Part shown: piece by piece, positions 60,189-64,000 of the stretch
Layout of the letters: every line of letters begins with the position of its first letter
How positions within the stretch are numbered: the first letter of the stretch is position 1
Source: Streptomyces sp. GESEQ-35
GTDB taxonomy: Bacteria; Actinomycetota; Actinomycetes; Streptomycetales; Streptomycetaceae
Assembly: GCF_017948485.1 (NCBI RefSeq)
Contig: NZ_JAFFSX010000001.1
Coordinates: forward strand, 496,001-560,000
Direction: 5' to 3'
Length of the DNA: 64,000 nt
Made by a program: the position numbers and the translations under genes
Notes under the pieces: model-generated
Database searches by the model: none
The model's input: the letters and a program-made list of their open reading frames with translations, nothing else
Told to the model about the DNA's origin: nothing

Positions 60189-61171
60189 GCGGTGGCTCCC
60201 TTCACGGGCAGTTCGACGGCTCGTGAAGTCCATGCGGACTGTGCCGCGGCTTGGGTGATGCGGACGGCGGCCAGTGCGTCGCGGGACACCAGACGCGGTT
60301 CGGGTCCGCCCCTCAACGCAGTGGCGAATTCACGGATTTCGGCGAAGAACGGGGATTCCCCGTAGTAGCCGAGGGTCCCGGCGGGGCCGCCGGACACCTT
60401 GATCTCCTGGGGCCACTCGGAGTCGTGGGCGATCGTCCCGCCCGTGCCCGAGACGTGGAAGGCGACGCGAATGGGCGGCTGCGGGGTCGGTGTCCACCGG
60501 CTCACCACCTGACTGAGCGCGCCAGTGGCGTGCGTGAGAACGGCTGTTCCGACTGCGGCGGTTCCCTCCGGGGCCGGTGCGGCGATCTCACCCTGGTAGT
60601 GGGCGTGCACCCGGACGACGTCCCCGAAGAGCCAGTAGGCGATGTCCACGCCGTGCAGCATCTGATCGGTCAGGATCCCGCCCGACTCCGCGGAGGCGTG
60701 GCCGGTCCAGGGCCGCGGGTGGTAGCCGGCCACGGTGAACCGGGCGACCGTGCCCGCGCCCAGGCGGCCCTCGGCCACCAGCTCGTGGAGCCGGGCGAAG
60801 GCGGGGGCGAAGCGGATGTCGTGCGCCGGATAGACCGGTACGCCGGCCTGCTCCGCCGCGCCGACGATCTCCTCGGCCTCCGCGACGTCGGCCGCCAACG
60901 GCTTCTCGCACACCACCGCCACACCCTCGGCGATGGCCGCCAGGGCGATGTCGCGGTGAGTGCCCGTAGGCGAGCAGATGTCCACGGCGTCGGCGCCGTC
61001 CAGCGCGTCGGCCAGGGAGTCGACGGCCTTGGCCCCGAACTCGTCGGCCAAATCCTGCGCGCGGCCGTCCTGGGAGTGGACGCGCACGGACGCTCCGGCG
61101 TCGATCCACGCCTCCAGGTGCATCCGGGCTATCAGCCCTGCGCCGATCAGTGCTACCTCAAGCTGCCGCAT
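60185..61171 (-). CDS. Gfo/Idh/MocA family dehydrogenase
   Basis: A 328-residue NAD(P)-dependent oxidoreductase with the Rossmann loop IGAGLIA (9-15), the EKP motif (89-91) and the C-terminal substrate region GGILTDQMLHGVDIAYW carrying the conserved Asp and His. Family members oxidise or reduce sugars, inositols and related ring alcohols; the substrate is unknown. It is the first gene of a two-gene unit with the dehydrogenase at 59184-60188, overlapping it by four bases. A 16-bp palindrome and a CCTGATCAG site lie within 85 bases upstream, so a repressor such as the nearby IclR protein could control it. RifL of the rifamycin cluster belongs to this broad family, but no adjacency or specific motif supports that identity here. 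Confidence 0.88.
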   Translation of the reverse strand: MRQLEVALIGAGLIARMHLEAWIDAGASVRVHSQDGRAQDLADEFGAKAVDSLADALDGADAVDICSPTGTHRDIALAAIAEGVAVVCEKPLAADVAEAEEIVGAAEQAGVPVYPAHDIRFAPAFARLHELVAEGRLGAGTVARFTVAGYHPRPWTGHASAESGGILTDQMLHGVDIAYWLFGDVVRVHAHYQGEIAAPAPEGTAAVGTAVLTHATGALSQVVSRWTPTPQPPIRVAFHVSGTGGTIAHDSEWPQEIKVSGGPAGTLGYYGESPFFAEIREFATALRGGPEPRLVSRDALAAVRITQAAAQSAWTSRAVELPVKGATA

Positions 61172-61200
61172 GGCGCCCCCCAGCTCCTCTTCCCTGTTGA

Positions 61201-61216
61201 TCGTCTGCGCAGACGA
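61201..61216. promoter_or_regulatory. 16-bp perfect palindrome upstream of the dehydrogenase pair
   Basis: TCGTCTGCGCAGACGA is its own reverse complement and lies 29 bases upstream of the ATG at 61171. Its position fits an operator. The neighbouring CCTGATCAG (61247-61255) matches sites upstream of the IclR gene. Confidence 0.45.
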
Positions 61217-61315
61217 GCCCGGCTGCCGATGGCCACACGTCCGAAGCCTGATCAGTCTCGCCCCGCACTGCCCACCGGGACCATCACCAACGTGGGTAGT
61301 CTCAGCCGGGGCGGG

Positions 61316-62494
61316 TCAAGGACCAACGGCTGCCGGCTCGGGAACGGTCGCTTCGGGAATCCCTGTTGCGAGCAGGGCCGGCTTGCGGATCAGGAGCAGC
61401 GCCGCGTCGTCGTGCAGTCGACCGCCCACATGTGCCAGCAGTTCGTCCTGGAGCGCGCTCAGGGTCTGTGCCGGCTCGTGCGACACGTGGCGCTCCAGTC
61501 CTTCGGCGAGCGGGTAGAACGCACGGCCGCGGTCGCGGGCCTCGGTCACCCCGTCGGTGTAGAGCAGCAACTGGTCCCCGTCGGCGAAGGGCAGCACCTG
61601 GAGGCCGGGGGTGTCACCCGTGAGGGCGCGGAGCCCGAGGGGCGGGGCCGGATGCGTGGGCTCGACCTCCGTGACGCGCCCGGAGGCGTTCACCAGCAGC
61701 GGAGGTGTGTGTCCACAGTTCACCACCTCCAGCTGCCCTGCTTCCGGGAATCCGGCGACCACGGCGGTGACGAAGTCGTCATGACCGAGGTTGCGCGCCA
61801 GACTCCGCTCGATCCTGTCGACCACGGCGAGGAGATCGGGCTCGTCGTAGGCGGCCTCGCGGAAGACACCGAGCACCAGCGCGACGGTCCCCACGGCCGG
61901 CAGCCCCTTGCCGCGCACATCGCCGACGATCAGCCGCACTCCGTACGGTGTGGGTATCAGTGCGTAGAGATCCCCGCCGATACGGGCCTCGGCCGCCGCG
62001 GCGCTGTAGCGGACGGCCACCTGAAAGGGGCCGACGGTCGCCGGCACGGGCGCCAGCAGCGCATGCTGGGCGGTCTCCGCGACCGAGCGGACGGCCGCGA
62101 GTACCCGCTCACGGCGTCCGCGCAGCGCGCTGGCCAGGCCGCTCGCAAGGGTGACAGCAACCAGGGCGGTCAGTACGGCGGCCAGTTCACGGGCCGGAAC
62201 ACTGTCCCGGGTTCCCAGCGTCGCGCCGAGCACCAGCGCGAGGAATCCGACACAGAGCACGCCGCGCGGCCCGTTGGTGGTGGCGGCCAGGGCGGGGCCC
62301 GCAGCGAGCAGGGGCAGCCAGATCATCCCCGCTCCGGCGGCGAGATCGGCGAGCACGATGGCGGAGACGATCAGGACGGGGAGGACAGGTGTACCAGCGG
62401 CCAATTGCGCGACGGCGCGCCGGCAGGCCACTCGGTTTCGGAACGGCCGTTTCGGCCAGTGGTCGTCGACACCATGGTCTCGGGCCTGACTCAT
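61316..62494 (-). CDS. Membrane-anchored PP2C/SpoIIE-type serine phosphatase
   Basis: A 392-residue protein. About three hydrophobic segments lie in residues 34-125, followed by a short linker and a SpoIIE-like phosphatase domain with GGDLY (173-177), GDVRGKG (191-197), a GHTPP segment and YTDGVTE. These Asp residues bind the two metal ions in the family. Such proteins usually dephosphorylate anti-sigma-factor antagonists, and Streptomyces encodes many of them. No sensor (PAS or GAF) domain is visible. No sigma or anti-sigma gene is adjacent, so the target is unknown. It is probably unrelated to the ansamycin genes. Confidence 0.9.
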   Translation of the reverse strand: MSQARDHGVDDHWPKRPFRNRVACRRAVAQLAAGTPVLPVLIVSAIVLADLAAGAGMIWLPLLAAGPALAATTNGPRGVLCVGFLALVLGATLGTRDSVPARELAAVLTALVAVTLASGLASALRGRRERVLAAVRSVAETAQHALLAPVPATVGPFQVAVRYSAAAAEARIGGDLYALIPTPYGVRLIVGDVRGKGLPAVGTVALVLGVFREAAYDEPDLLAVVDRIERSLARNLGHDDFVTAVVAGFPEAGQLEVVNCGHTPPLLVNASGRVTEVEPTHPAPPLGLRALTGDTPGLQVLPFADGDQLLLYTDGVTEARDRGRAFYPLAEGLERHVSHEPAQTLSALQDELLAHVGGRLHDDAALLLIRKPALLATGIPEATVPEPAAVGP

Positions 62495-62593
62495 GTTTGT
62501 CCGCAGTCCTCACCTGTGCGCGGGGCACATTCCTGAAATGCCTGTTTCATCCAGATAAAGGGGTCGCTGGGGGCGCCCACAAGAAGAGGATTT

Positions 62594-63352
62594 TCAGATA
62601 GTGAGCGAAAGGCCCCTGGTGACGCGACTCGCGGTCGGGATCAGACGTGCCCGAATCTCGGGCAACCGGGAGAGCCGGTCCGCCGGCAGCGAGACTCCGA
62701 GCGAGCCGAGGGTGTCGCCGCTGTAGACCGGGACGGCGACGCAGACCGTGCCGAGGGCGTACTCCTCCAGGTCGGTGACGGCTGGAGCCACCGGTGAGGA
62801 GTCCAGTCGCCGGAGCAGTTCCGGCCGGCTGGTGATCGTTCGGGGTGTGAGGTCGGCGAGGTGGTGTCGGGAGAGGTAATCCATGCGGGCGGCCTCGTCC
62901 AGTTCTCGCAGCACGGACTTGCCCAGCGCGGTGGCATGCCCCGCATCCTCGAATCCCACCCACAGGTCGACGCGGGGCGCCCGGGGCCCATCGACGATCT
63001 CCGCGACTCGGATTTCGCCCTCCTCGTAGAAGGTGAGGTAGGCAGCGGTCGCGAGCTCGTCCCGCAGCGCGGCGAGCGTGGGACGGACGCGGCTGAGCAG
63101 CGCCTGCGCACGGCCCGTGGTCTGTAGCGTCTGCAACTTGTCACCGAGGACGAACCCGCCGTCGCCCAGCTTCCGCACGTATCCGTCGTGAACGAGTGTC
63201 CGCAGCAGGTGATAGGAGGTCGCCAGGGGCAGGCCCGTCTCCCGTGCCAGCTGCTTCGCGGGCGCGCCGTTCTCGTGCGCGCTCACTGCCTCAAGCAGGC
63301 GCAAGGCCCGCTGGACGGAAGTGATCAGAGTAGGGCCGTCGTCCGCACCCAT
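62594..63352 (-). CDS. IclR family transcriptional regulator
   Basis: A 252-residue regulator with an N-terminal winged helix-turn-helix (about residues 10-65, including PAKQLARETGLPLATSYHLLRTL) and a C-terminal IclR effector domain (for example AHATALGKSVL-like GHATALGKSVLREL and AVPVYSGDTLGSLGVSLP). IclR proteins act mostly as repressors of catabolic or secondary-metabolic genes and bind short palindromes. Five copies of CCTGATC/GATCAGG lie 86-160 bases upstream of its start, and one copy lies upstream of the dehydrogenase pair, which makes self-regulation and control of that pair plausible. There is no direct evidence that it controls the PKS. Confidence 0.92.
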   Translation of the reverse strand: MGADDGPTLITSVQRALRLLEAVSAHENGAPAKQLARETGLPLATSYHLLRTLVHDGYVRKLGDGGFVLGDKLQTLQTTGRAQALLSRVRPTLAALRDELATAAYLTFYEEGEIRVAEIVDGPRAPRVDLWVGFEDAGHATALGKSVLRELDEAARMDYLSRHHLADLTPRTITSRPELLRRLDSSPVAPAVTDLEEYALGTVCVAVPVYSGDTLGSLGVSLPADRLSRLPEIRARLIPTASRVTRGLSLTI

Positions 63353-63437
63353 ACGACCAGCTTGCGGCAGGCGTACGGCGTGAGCAAGGTGAGGGCGGTC
63401 TCGGCTCTCACTCCGGCCGGCGCCCTCAGTTCCGTCC

Positions 63438-63511
63438 GCCTGATCAGGCAGCCCGTGAACACCCTGAGAGAAACACCAGATCAGGGACCTGATCCGGGAA
63501 ATCGGATCAGG
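63438..63511. promoter_or_regulatory. Cluster of CCTGATC/GATCAGG sites upstream of iclR
   Basis: GCCTGATCAGGC, a perfect 12-bp palindrome, is at 63438-63449. Further half-sites are GATCAGG (63479-63485), CCTGATC (63488-63494) and GATCAGG (63505-63511). The density and symmetry suggest operators for the divergently unpaired IclR gene that starts at 63352. Confidence 0.45.
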
Positions 63512-63518
63512 CCCCTGA
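63481..63518. terminator. Hairpin between the IS remnant and iclR
   Basis: A 16-bp stem with one mismatch (arms 63481-63496 and 63503-63518) and a 6-base loop GGAAAT. Leftward it is followed by a moderately T-rich stretch (GGTGTTTCTCTC), so it may end transcription from the right. It shares bases with the GATCAGG sites and could instead be a pair of operators. Confidence 0.35.
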
Positions 63519-63535
63519 CTGGTTTCCGAGGTGTC

Positions 63536-63742
63536 TCACATGATCAACCCGGCGACATTGACGGGCAGCCCGGTCAGCGCGGCTCGCCAGGCACCGATGC
63601 GCTGCCATCAGCGGAACAACCTACAGACCGTGTGTCACGGCCCGTACTCCACCGGTTGGTCTCGCCATGGGGCACCGGTACGCACCCGCCGACGGATTGC
63701 CCACTGCCCATCCGGGAGGATCACGCCCCGTACCGAGGTCAT
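63536..63742 (-). pseudogene. Decayed IS5-family-like transposase fragment
   Basis: Reading leftward from 63742, one frame gives MTSVRGVILPDGQWA, then RRRVRTGAPWRDQPVEYGP, a stop (TGA at 63637-63635), HTVCRLFR, another TGA, WQRIGAWRAAL and GLPVNVAGLIM before a final stop at 63538-63536. The RTGAPWRDxPxxYGPWxTV pattern is typical of the N-terminal part of Streptomyces IS5-like transposases, and both internal stops fall where tryptophan (TGG) is expected. The segment between DGQWA and RRRVR is shorter than in intact copies as I know them. The catalytic region is absent. No inverted terminal repeats were found. Confidence 0.7.
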
Positions 63743-63785
63743 CACGGCATGAGACGTGGCGAGAAACCTCGGCCTACGACACGGC

Positions 63786-64000
63786 CTAGAAGGCGCTGTT
63801 GTCGCAGCCCATGGACGAGCCGATGTGGGTGTCCTGGCCACCGGCGTTGCCCTCGCCGTTGAGCGCGTTGCCCAGCACGCCGTTGAGGACGCCGACCTGG
63901 CCGAGGACGTCGACGTTCAGGTCGTGCGACTTGCAGTGGGAGCTCTGCATGACGCTCTTGCCGCCGTCGCCGTTGGCGCTGGCGGTGCCGGCACTCAGGA
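63786..64000 (-). CDS. Small possibly exported protein of unknown function, 3' part
   Basis: The last 71 codons of a gene that enters from the right edge; stop TAG at 63788-63786. The visible part reads LSAGTASANGDGGKS, then MQSSHCKSHDLNVDVLGQ, a glycine- and asparagine-rich stretch (VLNGVLGNALNGEGNAGG), and ends GSSMGCDNSAF. The opening LSAGTASA resembles the end of a signal peptide, so export is likely but inferred. Two cysteines are present. It is not a chaplin as I know that family (no GNxC-type repeats), and I do not recognise the family. Confidence 0.7.
   Translation of the reverse strand, partial: LSAGTASANGDGGKSVMQSSHCKSHDLNVDVLGQVGVLNGVLGNALNGEGNAGGQDTHIGSSMGCDNSAF

Noticed and set aside
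59184..61171. Identity of the two dehydrogenases as RifL-type kanosamine enzymes
   Set aside because: Only the broad family is shared. They are separated from the cluster by a terminator and no AHBA-synthase gene is adjacent.
63786..64000. Chaplin or rodlin at the right edge
   Set aside because: The small size and Gly/Asn content fit loosely, but the chaplin core motif and the rodlin pattern are not visible.

Overview
The window is high-GC actinobacterial DNA, most likely Streptomyces: codon third positions are strongly G/C and every gene I can support lies on the minus strand. About 58 kb (positions 1 to 58204) is the core of an ansamycin cluster built on 3-amino-5-hydroxybenzoic acid (AHBA). 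It reads right to left as one probable transcription unit: cytochrome P450; five type I modular PKS genes (here A to E); a RifF-type amide synthase; a flavoenzyme with flavin-dependent halogenase signatures; aminodehydroquinate synthase (RifG type); and the start of aminoDAHP synthase (RifH type), which runs off the left edge.

The PKS has an AHBA-type loading unit (CoA-ligase-like domain plus ACP) and ten extension modules: A = loading and 1-3, B = 4-5, C = 6-7, D = 8, E = 9-10. AT motifs predict methylmalonyl units everywhere except modules 2 and 9, which carry malonyl-type motifs. Module 2 has no KR and a dead DH, module 3 has a KR without its catalytic Tyr, there is no ER, and there is no thioesterase. 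This is the programme of the rifamycin/streptovaricin class (C17 naphthalenic ansamycins): eight propionates, two acetates, unreduced early ketones for the naphthalene ring, and macrolactam release by the amide synthase. The gene split 3+2+2+1+2 differs from the rifamycin arrangement as I know it (3+3+1+1+2). The halogenase-like enzyme between the rifF and rifG homologues is the most unusual part and raises the possibility of a halogenated rifamycin-like product. The AHBA synthase and kanosamine genes would lie beyond the left edge and are not seen.

The right flank (58205 to 64000) looks like a separate neighbourhood. A strong intrinsic terminator (58441-58500) separates the P450/PKS operon from a flavin reductase. 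Then come two translationally coupled Gfo/Idh/MocA-type dehydrogenases, a membrane-anchored SpoIIE-type phosphatase, an IclR regulator with a cluster of CCTGATC/GATCAGG sites upstream (one more copy lies upstream of the dehydrogenase pair), a decayed IS5-like transposase fragment, and the C-terminal part of a small unidentified protein that may be exported.

The PKS genes contain long near-identical tracts shared between modules. One spans a linker between ATs of different specificity (modules 7 and 9), which looks like a natural AT exchange. No database search was possible; family assignments rest on motifs, lengths and gene order.
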